64,000 nt of DNA from Tilletiaria anomala UBC 951. Its lineage: Eukaryota; Basidiomycota; Exobasidiomycetes; Georgefischeriales; Tilletiariaceae. Shown piece after piece: positions 25,005-36,925 of this stretch. The number at the start of each line of letters is the position of its first letter. The first letter of the stretch is position 1. The DNA lies in contig NW_013547015.1 of the NCBI RefSeq assembly GCF_000711695.1, positions 62,001-126,000 of the forward strand, read 5' to 3'. Both the position numbers and the translations under genes were made by a program. The notes beneath the pieces are model-generated. The model saw nothing but the letters and a program-made list of their open reading frames with translations. It was not told the DNA's origin and did no database searches.

Positions 25005-26481
25005 ATGTCACAGCTCCTCCACCTCGGCATCTTCACGGGCGGTCTCGTGCTAGGTGTTGCTGCAGGGAGCGCAGTTGTTTCCAGGTCCGGCATATCTCAA
25101 TCTAACAAATCGCAAGCCCACGCCCAAGCTACACCTGGGCAACCCGTGGTGGCTTCCGGGGGGTCTGCTTCTTCCCCGTCGCCGAGCGTTGTAGTCGACA
25201 GCGGAAGTAGCACGGGCGTGCTCCCGTACTTTAGCCGTGATATCCTCAAGCACAGCCAAGTTGTTCCCGGGCCGATCGCTGATCTGCTCGAGCACCAAGC
25301 GTACATTAGCGCATATGATCGCAGACTGCGACACCCATCGTGGACGGCCGAGCACTTGACGGCTGCTTCCCTCCTGGCCGCACCTGGACCACCTACCCCT
25401 GCGCAGATAGGCTCCGCCTCGTCCCAACAAACCTCACAGCCAGCTGCCCCCGGCAACCGCAAGTTTTCGGTATTCAAGGAGGATGAGCGCATCCCAGAGC
25501 TCTTCAGAGCCAAGCTCGCGGATTATTTCAGGAGCGGGTACGACCGAGGTCACATGGTACCCGCTTCCGATGCCAAGAGAAACCAGGTCGCAATGGACGA
25601 GTGAGTGTTTTTCAGCAGACATCATGAACATCTGGAATACATCAGCTCACATGCAGCAATCATATAGGACCTTCCTCTTGACAAATATCGCGCCGCAGGT
25701 TGGTAAAGGTTTCAATCGAGACTATTGGGCGGGAGCGGTGCGTCTCTCAGTGTGCAGTGCAAGCCTTATGCATGGCTCATCGTGCTAACACATACCACCT
25801 TGCTCAACTTGAATCACACAGGAAGAATTTGTCCGCAGTTTAACGAAGAAGTTCTCCGATATCTACGTCTTCACTATACCTTTGTACCTCCCGCAGCCAG
25901 ATCCGACGAGGCCGGGGAAATGGCGGGTCACGTACGAGTAAGTTGGACTGCAGAGCCGACCACGTTTCTCCACATTGCATGCATCTGAGATCGGAGCGCA
26001 TCTTCCCTTTTTACCTAGGGTCATCGGAAATCCGCCAAACGTTGCAGTGCCGACGCATTTCGCAAAGGTCGTCCTCGCTGTCAGTGGCCCGCAGAGTCTT
26101 CCATCGCCAAGCACCACGGCACCAGCGCCTGTGCCGGTCAGCGGCAGGAATAACGCGGCAGGAACCTCCTTCCTCGGCCTGCAACGCACAAACAGCTTCT
26201 CGCTCGCAGCATTCGTCATTCCGAACGCTGCGGTACCCAACCATGTGCCTTTGACTAGCTTCATCGTCCCTGTCGACTCCGTCGAGCGTTCCGCCGGCCT
26301 TAACCTGTTCCCGCCGGCGATTAAGTCCAGCGCGAAAGCGTTGTGTGATGTCGTCAAGTGTGATATTATCGTCCGTGACTTCTCGGATAGAAACGAGCAG
26401 ATCGCCAGTGGCTCCTTTCCGAACCAAAAATACCCCCCGGGTAGCAGTAGCGCACCGCAACCCCTTCCAGCACGAACGTGA
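25005..26481 (+). CDS. NUC1: Mitochondrial DNA/RNA nuclease, endonuclease G family
   Basis: Exons 25005-25600, 25668-25737, 25822-25937 and 26019-26481 give 414 aa. The N-terminus (LLHLGIFTGGLVLGVAAGSA) is a hydrophobic membrane anchor/presequence placing the enzyme at the inner membrane or intermembrane space. The catalytic beta-beta-alpha-metal motif is DRGHMVPASDAKRNQ, followed by the family signatures TFLLTNIAPQVG, NRDYW, IYVFTIPLYLP, KWRVTYEVIGNPPNVAVPTH and FAKVV. Nuc1/EndoG is a Mg2+-dependent nuclease with roles in mitochondrial DNA turnover and cell death. It is longer than yeast Nuc1 (329 aa) because of a Pro/Ser/Ala insert after AVSGPQS and a C-terminal tail. All catalytic residues visible are intact. 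It is divergent from PDA1. Confidence 0.95.
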
Positions 26482-26591
26482 TTGAGTTCATGTCACCGTA
26501 TGTCCACGGTATCACAGCGCATTTCAGCCCGCCACAAGCTGCGAGGGTTAGTGATAGCGCCGAATGTACATTACATTGCACCTGCTGACGC

Positions 26592-27962
26592 TCAGAAAGA
26601 CTGGTCTCTCTTGCCCATGTCCCATTCACGTGTCTTGGGATATCGCATTTCTATGAGCTCTGTGCTAGAAGTAGGCTTGCGGCTGTCGCTAGCCTCTTCT
26701 CTGACACTTTGCAGCTTCGACCGATGCGGAGACGGAGAAGGCGATCGAGAGGGGAGAATATCACTGTGATCGTGCCCGTGGGTTCGATCTCCTCGTTCGC
26801 TGTCTCTGCTTCGTTTTTTACTCTCCTTGTGCCTGTCCCTGCCTGAACTTCCCTTGCGTTGACTCGTTGCACCATCGTCCTCGCTGCTGCTGGAGGCGCG
26901 AGACCGGCGCTCCCTCCTCCTACGTCTCTCCTCGCGTCTCGCTTCCTTCTCACATCGCCTTTCCTCTTTCTCCAGCCGCCGCCGCTCGGCCTTCGCATCC
27001 TCTTTCTCAAGGATGACGCTAAGCATTTGATCCCAGCCGGCATCGCCTACAAGGCCTGTTCTTGGGTCTGTGACTGCTTCGATCGAGTCTCTTCCAATGT
27101 CGAGACGCGGATCGTAGTCTGCGGCAAAATACTTATCCATCTTGGACGGTGGCAGATCTGCAGAATGGCTGACATTGCCTCTTTCGGGGAAAATGTCCCT
27201 GGCAGAAGTCTTTCTCGGTGGCGGTGATGCAGAGCGGGACCCGCCTCGGTAACGGTGGCGTCGTGGCGCAACAGCATCGCGCGTCCGCTCTTCGGAACGG
27301 TCCCGAACGCCATGTCTTGATCTTGGCATACTGGATTGAGCGGGTTTAGCGCCCCTAGGATCGTCAAAGATCACTTCCCGACTGTGCTCTGAATCTTCTT
27401 CATCCGAAAATGCTCGCATCTTGCCTCTCGCTTTGGCATCTGAATGGCCCATTCGAGTTGACATTCGCGTTGACGGTTGTCGAGGATGTCCATTTTCCGG
27501 CACACGGCCCAAAGCCCTCGTGCAGCGATTCGGTCCTTCTTGTGAACGATTCAAAAGGTCTTGTCTTTTGGGGCTGCTTTGAAAAAAGGTCAGGTCGCTG
27601 TCACCGTGCTGCTCCGCCCGTGTCCGCTCGCGCTGTCCTGCATGTGCTTCCTTTTCGAGATGGCGAATCACAGAACGATTGTGGCCTTCAGTCGCGCGGA
27701 TCAAGTTACTCAAAAACTGCTTATTGGTGGGAGCAGCTCGAGTTGTCGATGGCTCCTCCCGAGCGTTGCGCGACGAACTGATGGTTGGATCATTGCGCTG
27801 CTTGGCCTCTTTCGCGATCAGGTCCGCAATGTACCTGTCCAAATCGTCGCCTTTGAGGCCGGGTGGGATGGATGAAGCATCCTGCCCGAGCGAGGAGCGC
27901 ACAAGGTTGGACACGACATCTGAGAGGTGGGATCGCGGCCTTGTGTTGCCTTTTGATGTCAT
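26592..27962 (-). CDS. Uncharacterised charged, RS-rich nuclear-type protein
   Basis: A single open frame of 456 aa; the ATG at 27962 is the first. I do not recognise a named family. The N-terminus is ordered-looking (HLSDVVSNLVRSSLGQ, then PPGLKGDDLDRYIADLIAKE). The middle is rich in Arg/Ser/Asp. Residues near 290-330 (FAADYDPRLDIGRDS, TGLVGDAGWDQMLSVILEKE) look conserved. A highly charged RE/RR helix and an RS/HD-rich tract follow, and the protein ends with YPKTREWDMGKRDQSF. REWDxGK-type ends occur in some coiled-coil proteins linked to splicing, so a nuclear RNA-processing role is possible but only a guess. It is convergent with NUC1, 110 bp away. Confidence 0.75.
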   Translation of the reverse strand: MTSKGNTRPRSHLSDVVSNLVRSSLGQDASSIPPGLKGDDLDRYIADLIAKEAKQRNDPTISSSRNAREEPSTTRAAPTNKQFLSNLIRATEGHNRSVIRHLEKEAHAGQRERTRAEQHGDSDLTFFQSSPKRQDLLNRSQEGPNRCTRALGRVPENGHPRQPSTRMSTRMGHSDAKARGKMRAFSDEEDSEHSREVIFDDPRGAKPAQSSMPRSRHGVRDRSEERTRDAVAPRRHRYRGGSRSASPPPRKTSARDIFPERGNVSHSADLPPSKMDKYFAADYDPRLDIGRDSIEAVTDPRTGLVGDAGWDQMLSVILEKEDAKAERRRLEKEERRCEKEARREERRRRRERRSRASSSSEDDGATSQRKGSSGRDRHKESKKRSRDSERGDRTHGHDHSDILPSRSPSPSPHRSKLQSVREEASDSRKPTSSTELIEMRYPKTREWDMGKRDQSF

Positions 27963-28546
27963 GTTGGCCACATTAAGGATCTATCCCCTTCAATATACGA
28001 GATAAGAGAAATGATCAGGTCGTGTCACACGCTGCTCCTCGTGATCAATGATCGCCAGTCGTTTGCAGAATTGAAAGTCAAAGAAGGGCTTGTAGGGTGG
28101 CAAACATATCATCTTGCAACCCAAGCATCGGTACGCAATGGCCCACTGAGGGTTTGATCTCCCAATGACGCTTGAAGATTCGGGTCGACCAGATCATCTT
28201 CGATCTCGGCGACTCGGGCCATCTGAAGCACAGCACTCAGATCAGTTGTATAATGAGCGTCGCGGGACTCGGACTCCAGGCGTCGAGCTTTTGCCGTTTC
28301 GCGTCTCTCAGCTCATATCCTATCTTGGCTCTCTTTTCGCGCGGCAGGGAGACCTCGGCATCTTTCGAATGTAAGCTCGGCATCTTGATTCAAAAATTGC
28401 CTCCGAAAAACAGACATCTCCAATAAACCGTTTCTCAACTGGCTTTCTAACATTATGCTCCTTGATGCGAACGTGGCGTGGTCATCGCGTTCTCTACTCC
28501 AGGACCACGATCGCACGAGGAGGTACAAGAGCGACTGTCTAACAAG
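27963..28546. promoter_or_regulatory. Divergent promoter region
   Basis: About 580 bp between the divergent RS-rich gene (-) and RRP17 (+). No clear TATA box or gene is seen. Confidence 0.45.
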
Positions 28547-29497
28547 ATGGACGCTCCACTACAAGCTTACACTGAAAGCAGCCAGCGAAATGGCCGAACC
28601 GGTCCGTCTGCGCACAAGTCAAAAGGCAAGGGCAAGGGGAAAGGCAAAGCAAGCTCAGCACGTCCAGCCGGCCCGATCAAATACAGCAGGAGCGCCAGGC
28701 GCGTGAACACCGTGACGTTCGACGATGCGGCGCGCGCAGAATACCTCTCTGGGTTCCACAAGCGCAAAGTCCAGCGCAAGGAGAAGGCGCGCAAGTATCT
28801 AGAGGAGCAAAAGAAGATCGAACTTAAGGAGAATCGGCGAGAAGCTCGGGAGGCGCGGAAGGAACAGGCCAAGGAGAACGTCAAGGCTGAGCGGGCGCTT
28901 TTCGGTGATGCGTACGAAGGAGGGCTAGGAGAGGAGGAGGATGGCAAAGGCGGCAACGAGGTAACACCAGAAGGTCCAGAAGAGGAGTACGATTCAGATC
29001 AACACTTCACTTCTGTCGTCGTGCAAGATTGGGATCCGGATGCAGATCCAGATGATGCAGGGCCTTCGAAAAATGCTGCACAGCCGGTGTTGACGTCTAG
29101 CAACGACCCGGCGAAACGGCGAAAGAATGGGAGGGAGCACAAAACAGTGCCACCGGCCAAGCCAGCGACAGCGGCCATTTCTGACCTCATCGAACCAGAA
29201 GCAGAGTCAATACTGCGTGAAGCAGATCAGATTCTCTCGCAGCACCAAGCGCATTTGGCTGATGCGTCGTCCTCCAGCAAGCCAAAGGCATTCCACTATG
29301 AGACGGCGGCCGAGCGTGCGGCGAACCGATTAAAAGTGCGTGAGAAGAGAGCCAAGCAAGCTGCCAAGCGCAAGGAGGAGAACCGCGAGGCGCTCAAGGC
29401 AGGATCGAAGAAGGGCAGCAGCAAGCTCAAAAAGGCGGGCAAGCGAGGGAAGGGCGGGATCGGCAGCGGCGCCAAGAAAAAGGCCAGCAAGTCGTAA
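28547..29497 (+). CDS. RRP17: Ribosome biogenesis 5'-exonuclease, Rrp17/NOL12 family
   Basis: A single exon of 316 aa; the ATG at 28547 starts MDAPLQAYTESSQRNG. The defining Nop25/NOL12 block is NTVTFDDAARAEYLSGFHKR followed by KVQRKEKARKYLEEQKKIEL, a long basic coiled coil. The family acts in the nucleolus on 5' end trimming of 27S/5.8S and 25S rRNA precursors. An acidic stretch follows, then a second basic helix (ANRLKVREKRAKQAAKRKEE) and a Lys/Gly/Ser-rich tail suited to nucleolar retention and RNA binding. It is longer than yeast Rrp17 (235 aa) because of the C-terminal half. No neighbour is functionally linked. Confidence 0.88.
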   Translation: MDAPLQAYTESSQRNGRTGPSAHKSKGKGKGKGKASSARPAGPIKYSRSARRVNTVTFDDAARAEYLSGFHKRKVQRKEKARKYLEEQKKIELKENRREAREARKEQAKENVKAERALFGDAYEGGLGEEEDGKGGNEVTPEGPEEEYDSDQHFTSVVVQDWDPDADPDDAGPSKNAAQPVLTSSNDPAKRRKNGREHKTVPPAKPATAAISDLIEPEAESILREADQILSQHQAHLADASSSSKPKAFHYETAAERAANRLKVREKRAKQAAKRKEENREALKAGSKKGSSKLKKAGKRGKGGIGSGAKKKASKS

Positions 29498-29810
29498 AGA
29501 GCGACTCTTTTTTCCATCTTGCTTCACAATGCTGTTTATTTGTCACGCGCGCAATAATGATCATCACGCGGCAGTCTCTCGCCTGCGTTCAAAACGATCG
29601 TAGGTTTGCTTTCGAGTACATGCTTCAGATTGGGGTCTGAGGAGGATACTGTTTGAATAGTTTACAGTTGGTTCGCCAAGGGTTGGATCGCGTTAGGAGC
29701 GGTCATGGGGGTTGCATGCATGTGAACAATCGATAAGAGGGCGCATAGTAAAGGAGGGCTGTGAAGGATCGGGCATGCGCATATCACGAGAGATTATGTC
29801 CTCAAGATCG
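29498..29810. other. Short convergent intergenic region
   Basis: Between the 3' ends of RRP17 (+) and the next gene (-). Nothing recognised. Confidence 0.5.
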
Positions 29811-30757
29811 TCAGAAGCCTTCCTCCATGTTGGCAAATTTGCCAAATTCGACACTTCGCCACGGGGCATGCGTTTCCGCCTCGTCATCGAGGTCAGCGAG
29901 GTACGATTGCATTTGCTTGCTGCCTACCGGCGCCGAGGCGGCGCTGCGGCTGAAGGGAGCGCGAGGATGGTGCTGTAGCGTACGGCCGGCGCTAAAGGGG
30001 TGGGCACGCGTCGATACTGGTGGAGCGAACGATTTGGTATGTGCAAAAGAGCGTTTGGGCAGCGATGAGATCGTGCGTTGCTGTGAATTTGCGTCTGCCT
30101 CCATTTCCGAGCCGTTGGACGAGTCTTGTGTCGAGGGTGGTGATGAGTTCCTGCGTGCGGTCAAAAGACTGATAAGTACAGCTGGAGGGAGTTGAGCCAT
30201 TGGCTCGGCGATGCTTACTCTTCTTCTTCCTCGGCCCATCGTGCGAAGACCGAGTCCTTATCGTCTTCGCCTGAAGCGTCGCGCGTGCGCTTTGGGAGGA
30301 CAGGCATCACGCTGACCTGATCGAGCTCATTTAAGGTACCCAGCTCCTCCTTCTGCCATGCCCACGGGGCCGAACGCTGTCTGCCGTAGCCCCCTTCCAC
30401 GTCCGCCACGTTGGCCAAGGGCTGGACCTCTCCGACCCGTTGATCAACTGGCATGCTCTGCGTTCGCGCAAACATCGAGCTGCGCTCATTCAGCCTTTGC
30501 AGAAAGGAGCCATGGTCCTCGAAAATGGCGTGACTTGCGGTCGAAGCAGCGCTTGTGCTGGTATTGGAAGGCGACTTGTAGCCTTGGTGAATCCGGAAAC
30601 GGATATTGGCAGGATAAGTGTGCAGCCGTTCGAAGAGATCTCGCTCAATCCGATTGTTGGCCGTTTCCGAGCCGGTGTAGGACCCCGCTGGCAGAGAGGA
30701 GAGCGGGGAAGAGACGGCGGGCCGCAGGGCTTGGCGCTTGTCGATATGTTGATCCAT
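29811..30757 (-). CDS. Unrecognised protein, mostly disordered
   Basis: Two exons, 30757-30219 and 30168-29811 (50-nt intron with donor GTAAGC), give 298 aa. I do not recognise the family. The N-terminal third looks ordered (ERDLFERLHTYPANIRFRIH), followed by Ser/Thr-rich sequence. The intron follows a run of glutamates (FARWAEEEEE). The C-terminus is again conserved-looking (QMQSYLADLDDEAETHAPWR and VEFGKFANMEEGF). No signal peptide or membrane segment is present. Phase agreement across the intron and the low-redundancy C-terminus support a real gene. Function unknown. Confidence 0.65.
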
Positions 30758-31960
30758 CTCGTAGATGAGCACCCACGCTGAAGGTTTCACCAATGTTCAG
30801 CGAGGTCCTCGCGTTGGCTGGTCCCCACGAATGAGCCTTGGGAGCTATTTACCTCGACATTGGCTTGGGCTGAACTCGACAGGGGGGATCGTGACGAATC
30901 AAAATGAGAGGCGAAGAGGTGGCGAATGTGTCGCGACGCGCCTGCTCCGCTTCCGCGAGCACACACCCTTACGCGACGTGTCACAGTGCCGTCACGTAGC
31001 GAGCACTTGCAATTCTGTCAGTACAGCAGGGGCCAAGATGCCAGGGTTGGGTGTTTGTTCCCTTGCAGGTTATTAAAGGCTCTCGTAAAGAGCATTGTAG
31101 GTGGCCCCTGAGTGGAGTGTCTGGATGTCGAACTACTTCACCACATGTGCTCCAGAAAGATACCTACCTGCGCCAACGCTGTCCGTATGCGTGAACTGGC
31201 CGCCTGCACCCCCTGCGCCGTTGCCTCTGGTCTGCGTCTGCGGCAAGGAGGGGACGCACGGAGGGCAAGTCTCAGCCAAGTCATATTTGTCCTTGCTTGT
31301 TGCCAATCGCGGCCAGACCCAGCTAACTTTTGTTCTGTGGTTGCCCTCTCCACGGCCAAGGCGCTTCTTCTGCCCACCCGCAGCCAGGCCTGCAGCAGCA
31401 ATCATAAAGCAGCAGGGATAAGCCATCTGACTCGGGCGTTCAGGTTTGGCTGTACCAGCCGGCGCGGGGTGTGATCTCGGTTCCGGCTGCTCTCACTACC
31501 GCATTGTCGCAATGGTTCGCAAGCGTGAAGTCCGTTTAGGCATCACTGCCGAACCCAACCAGGAGGTTCTTCAATGCAGATTATCATGAAACTGAATGCT
31601 ACTCATAAGAGCAACGCCCATAATACATATCATTTAGAGGATCAATGGCTGAACAAACCAGCTCGGGCAGGGAAGAGGGCGGGGAAAAACAAAAGATATG
31701 TGCTGGAAGCATCATTGTGCTAGAACATGCGAGGGTGCATCCTCCTGTCAAGCCAAATTGAACATGGGGCGGACGCATGATAATCAGGCCATTTCGCGAC
31801 TTCGAAGAACATCCTAAATATGCGCAGACCACTAACCATATTTGTTTCCTCGATAACCTTGCGAATCTTGTCCACTTCGCTCCTGTGTGAAGCGCCGCTA
31901 AAGAATAACCCACGTGGTCAAATAAGCTGCGACAAATAACTCCCACGACGCGCAAAGCAC
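30758..31960. other. Intergenic, no supported gene
   Basis: 1.2 kb between the unknown gene's start and the CaM-kinase 3' end, both on -. It contains only short, overlapping open frames on both strands. Confidence 0.5.
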
Positions 31961-33242
<1,282 letters not shown>

Positions 33243-34187
33243 CTTTTCCGGCCTGTACTATGGAGTATTCGTCTGCCAAGCGTCAGGTGGAGGGGCTGAC
33301 TGATAATGTCGGAGCTGAACGTGAAGAGCGCGGAGCCGCCTCGAGCTTTGGGCGAGCGCAACTAGCTGATCAATGCAACACTTCGTTTCAATCGGTCAAG
33401 AGGAACTTCAAGCGCAAATAATACCTGAAGACGTGCCCTTCAATGGTTCTTCTGTGCTTGCAATGTACTATAAGGACGGTAGAATGTGTGCAATACAAAT
33501 CCAGGGAGAAACGATCGACGTCTGGACAAGCTGCGACGACGATACCTGACGCTTCACACCGCAAAGTGCTGGGAGCAGCGGGAATTGCATTCGAGGGTTG
33601 TGTGTTGCATAGTGTGCGCCGTGATGGGGTGGGGCGCTGGGCGCCGGGGTTCCTTGTGGCTTAGGCACTGTTAACCGCGCTGCCCTGCCCGCCCCGCCCA
33701 GCCGCCCCAAGCGCTCAGGAGAGGCGCTGCCGTAGCGCTGCTAAATTCGGGGACCATTCTCGCTCATGGCTAGTTATTCGGCTTACTTACCGAGAGCGCG
33801 CCCTCTTCTCAGTCGAGGTGGAGAAGCAATGGAGCAAGGTATTATCGACACTCCATCAATTCATCAAATGCGTGGCCGCGACATGTAGAAGCATATACAA
33901 TGACTGGGAGGCTTTCGCACAGTTGACAACCGTGAGGGCTGTTAGCCCGAGCAACTGCGGACGCAGCCTCAACCTGGCAGGTATAAAGCCTTAGAATGCC
34001 CTCTGCTGAGCCGGGCGTGACAGCCTCTGCGGCTGCGAAGACCTTTACTTGTGTCGTATTCTTCGGACAAGCCTCTTGCAAGGCTCAATGGCTGCACGCG
34101 AGAAAGCGGGCGCCAGCGCAATGGATGCGCCTATCCGGACGGGAAAGAGAAGCTGCGTATGCGGAATAAATCAGCAGGTTTTGGGCG
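33243..34187. other. Intergenic, no supported gene
   Basis: 0.95 kb upstream of the CaM-kinase start and downstream of the SerRS fusion. It includes a GC-rich palindrome-prone tract near 33685-33730. No coding is supported. Confidence 0.5.
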
Positions 34188-36623
34188 TCAGGTCTCCTGC
34201 AACAAAGTGGCATATGGGGATTCGGAACTACTCGCCTTGATAATGACGTAAGCAGCAACTGCGTCTGCAAAGGCACCGGCCAGTACTTTGCTGGCCCCTG
34301 CTCCCGTTGCTTGATCCTCGTCGGTTGGCGCAACATCCTTCTGGAAGCCAAAGTACCCTTTTCGTCGTCCATACTTCTCCGCACGTTTCATGCCCTCGTC
34401 CAGCCAATCCTGCAATTTCGCTGTCAGCCAGAAGTGCTGTACTGGTTCGGCAGCGCCGCTTCCAAAGGTGGCCTTGTCTACAGCGTCTGTGTCGAGTTGC
34501 ATGAGGCCGGGAAAGAGCCAATGGAGCACTGTCGCGCCTATCCCGAGAAAAGAAAAGAAATAGAATAGCACCACCAATGGCAACACGGCTGTCAATTCGT
34601 GGAGGATGAGGAGTGCCATCACCAGGCTGGCGGGATCGGTCCCAGTACGCTCAGCAAGAGCACGAACATGAGTAATGGCAGACCTGATGGGAGATTCCTT
34701 TGGCTTGTGCGAGGAAGCGCTGTATGAGCGCCTTGGTATTCGCGGGATCTCGCGTGCTTGAAGGGGGGCGGCGTATGGCAGGTTGCCAATAAACGGTCGC
34801 GCACCGATGCGCCCAAAGTACGGCTGCAATGGCCCTGGCAGCCACTCGACATTTAAATCTGCCTCTCCTCCTAACCAGAACTTCCGAAGGCAAATTGGGA
34901 GGCGCAACCTGCCACCTTCTGCTCTCCCGTAATTCTCGAGCAGTGCCACGACGAGTCTTGGGATCGCAGCGGCTGTCCCGTTGAGAGTGTGCGCAAAGTC
35001 TGCCTTGCCATCGCTGTTGCGCGTCTTGTGCTTGATGTGCAGGCGACGGGACTGGTGGTCGGTGCAGTTGGAAGCAGAGCTGATCTCACCCCAGCTTCCG
35101 CGTCCTGGCATCCAAGCTTCGATGTCGTACTTGCGGTATGCGCTCGCGCCGAGCTCCTCAGATGGCATGTTGAGCACGCGATATGGGATTCCGAGCGAGC
35201 TGATGATATGTTCTTGCAAGCTTCGAAGCTCCTCTAGTATCTCGTCTGACTGTGAGGCATTGCAGACGACAAAGAGCTCGGCCTTTGCGAATTGGTGTAC
35301 GCGATAAAGACCGCGCGTGTCGGCGCCACGGGCACCGGCTTCGGCACGGAACGAGTGAGACAATGCCACGACCCGCAGCGGTAGCTGCTGCTGGCTCAAT
35401 GACGAGGATCCGGAAGATTGCGCTGTAGTCTCTGTCGCGCTCGATGATTTTCCCGTTTGCAGAGGCGCGGGGAAAGTGCGGCCGGCTAGCAAGGCGGCGA
35501 TCGAGATTTCAGCCGTACCCACGAGGCACAGCTCCTCTCCAGAAGAATCTGTACGGCTCGTACTGACAAAGTACGTCTGACTCGCCTGCTCGTCTCGAGG
35601 GTTGAAGCCGCAGCGTGCCGCAATGTCCGTCTTGACCACCTCAGGCGGCGAGACAAGCACGAAGCCGCGATCGCAAGCTGTGGCCAATGCGTATTGAGCA
35701 ATGGCGTGCTCGAGCATGGCGATGGTTCCGAGTAAAAAGGGCCATGATGACCCAGTGGAGACGACACCGGAGCGCAGATCAATGCCACCGTGGCCACCTA
35801 CAACGCCGTCCGCGACAGCCAGGTGGTCGGGCGCGGTGTCTCTCTCGATGGGGGAGGGATCTGCCTCCGCGATGGTTGCATTCATATGTTTGTCGAAGCC
35901 TTTGGGTAGCAGATGCGCAGGCCCTCCAATACCTACGATACGAGCATTCGGCTCAGGTCCTCGCGGCGTGTCACGATGGGTTCGATTTGGCAGTCGAAGT
36001 CGGAGCTCGAGGCTGCGTGCCAGCAGCTCTTCTTGTTCCTTTGCCATTTCCTTTCCTTCTTTCCTTGCATCAGCTGCTTCACTCTGCGCCTGTTGTAAGG
36101 TCATTTCTAGCGTGACCTCTTCTTTGTCCGCCTCCTTGCTGTCTGCCTGCTCTTTCGCTCGCATCTGCAAAGCCCGCACTGCCAAACCAAGTGTCTTTTG
36201 CTTGGCCGAAACAGCCGCATGGCGCTCCTGCAGGAGCTTGGAGCGCTGTCGCAGGTACCGAAGCTCCTCGAAATCTTCTGGTCGGAATGCAGCTTTGCGC
36301 AGTGCCACTTCCTCCGCCGCGGCAAGTAGGTCGGGCTCGTTCCAGGACCAGTTTGTGCCTGGTACAGGAAGCCGCGGCGGCCCGGCGCCTGCAGGAGTGT
36401 TACAGCCCATGTTGTCGTCGGCCTTACTGGCATATAGCCGGCGCTGACCCACGGGCTTTGCCCGGTTCGTTGACGAAACGGTCCTGCATTGGCAGACACA
36501 TGCTTGAGCAGTCGGAGGCCGCAACGTGGAAGGGGTGGAAGATCCGAGGTGGTTCCAAGAGCCAAGTCGTCGCGACGGCCGAGCTTCGGCGCGAAGAAGG
36601 TCAGACAGGCTTCGGAGAGCCAT
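34188..36623 (-). CDS. DIA4: Mitochondrial seryl-tRNA synthetase fused to DUF1279/FAM210-like domain
   Basis: One uninterrupted frame of 811 aa from the ATG at 36623 (MALRSLSDLLRAEARPSRRL, a presequence-like start). An in-frame upstream extension to 36761 is hydrophobic and less likely. Residues about 100-240 are the tRNA-binding coiled-coil arm of class II SerRS (FEELRYLRQRSKLLQERHAA). The catalytic core carries RGFVLVSPPEVVKTDI, LVGTAEISIAALLAG (motif 2 vicinity), SHSFRAEAGARGADTRGLYR and motif 3 (AIPRLVVALLENYG). SerRS proteins normally end soon after a final IPxxL segment. Here the frame continues through an Arg/Ser-rich linker (IPRIPRRSYSASSHKPKES) into a DUF1279/FAM210-type membrane domain (LVMALLILHELTAVLPLVVL) and a C-terminal tail (GYFGFQKD, AYVIIKASSSE). 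The linker resembles the mitochondrial presequence of the free-standing second protein. It acts in the mitochondrion, charging tRNA-Ser, possibly tethered to the membrane. Confidence 0.85.
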   Translation of the reverse strand: MALRSLSDLLRAEARPSRRLGSWNHLGSSTPSTLRPPTAQACVCQCRTVSSTNRAKPVGQRRLYASKADDNMGCNTPAGAGPPRLPVPGTNWSWNEPDLLAAAEEVALRKAAFRPEDFEELRYLRQRSKLLQERHAAVSAKQKTLGLAVRALQMRAKEQADSKEADKEEVTLEMTLQQAQSEAADARKEGKEMAKEQEELLARSLELRLRLPNRTHRDTPRGPEPNARIVGIGGPAHLLPKGFDKHMNATIAEADPSPIERDTAPDHLAVADGVVGGHGGIDLRSGVVSTGSSWPFLLGTIAMLEHAIAQYALATACDRGFVLVSPPEVVKTDIAARCGFNPRDEQASQTYFVSTSRTDSSGEELCLVGTAEISIAALLAGRTFPAPLQTGKSSSATETTAQSSGSSSLSQQQLPLRVVALSHSFRAEAGARGADTRGLYRVHQFAKAELFVVCNASQSDEILEELRSLQEHIISSLGIPYRVLNMPSEELGASAYRKYDIEAWMPGRGSWGEISSASNCTDHQSRRLHIKHKTRNSDGKADFAHTLNGTAAAIPRLVVALLENYGRAEGGRLRLPICLRKFWLGGEADLNVEWLPGPLQPYFGRIGARPFIGNLPYAAPLQAREIPRIPRRSYSASSHKPKESPIRSAITHVRALAERTGTDPASLVMALLILHELTAVLPLVVLFYFFSFLGIGATVLHWLFPGLMQLDTDAVDKATFGSGAAEPVQHFWLTAKLQDWLDEGMKRAEKYGRRKGYFGFQKDVAPTDEDQATGAGASKVLAGAFADAVAAYVIIKASSSESPYATLLQET

Positions 36624-36925
36624 ACTCAGCACAAGCGAGTATGCGGTGCATACCCCGTTGAGAGTCGGCTCAGAGGATTGAGTGTGCTGTAGGTACTCAA
36701 ATGCGAGAATGAAGAGCCAGAAATAATGCCGAAGACACGTCTCGCGGGTGTTTGGCCGCACATCGCGTCACAATTAACACCACACGCCAAGACGTCTTTT
36801 TCTCCAACTTCCTAAGCCGATCCGGAGGCAAACAGGAAGGTGGTGCATGAGGCAAATAAATCTAGCAGCATTAATCGTGTATGATCAAGTACAAATGGAT
36901 CTCTAGACAGAAGCCTGTATGCAGT
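36624..36925. other. Short intergenic region, SerRS promoter / ERG1 3' end
   Basis: About 300 bp between two minus-strand genes. It holds the SerRS promoter and the ERG1 terminator region. No clear motif is seen. Confidence 0.4.

Noticed and set aside
26765-26795. GGTTCGATCTC B-box-like motif
   Set aside because: It lies inside the coding sequence of the RS-rich gene and has no tRNA fold around it.
31101-31474. Two + frames of about 100-120 codons
   Set aside because: Pro/Cys/Arg-rich with overlapping frames on both strands. No conserved pattern.
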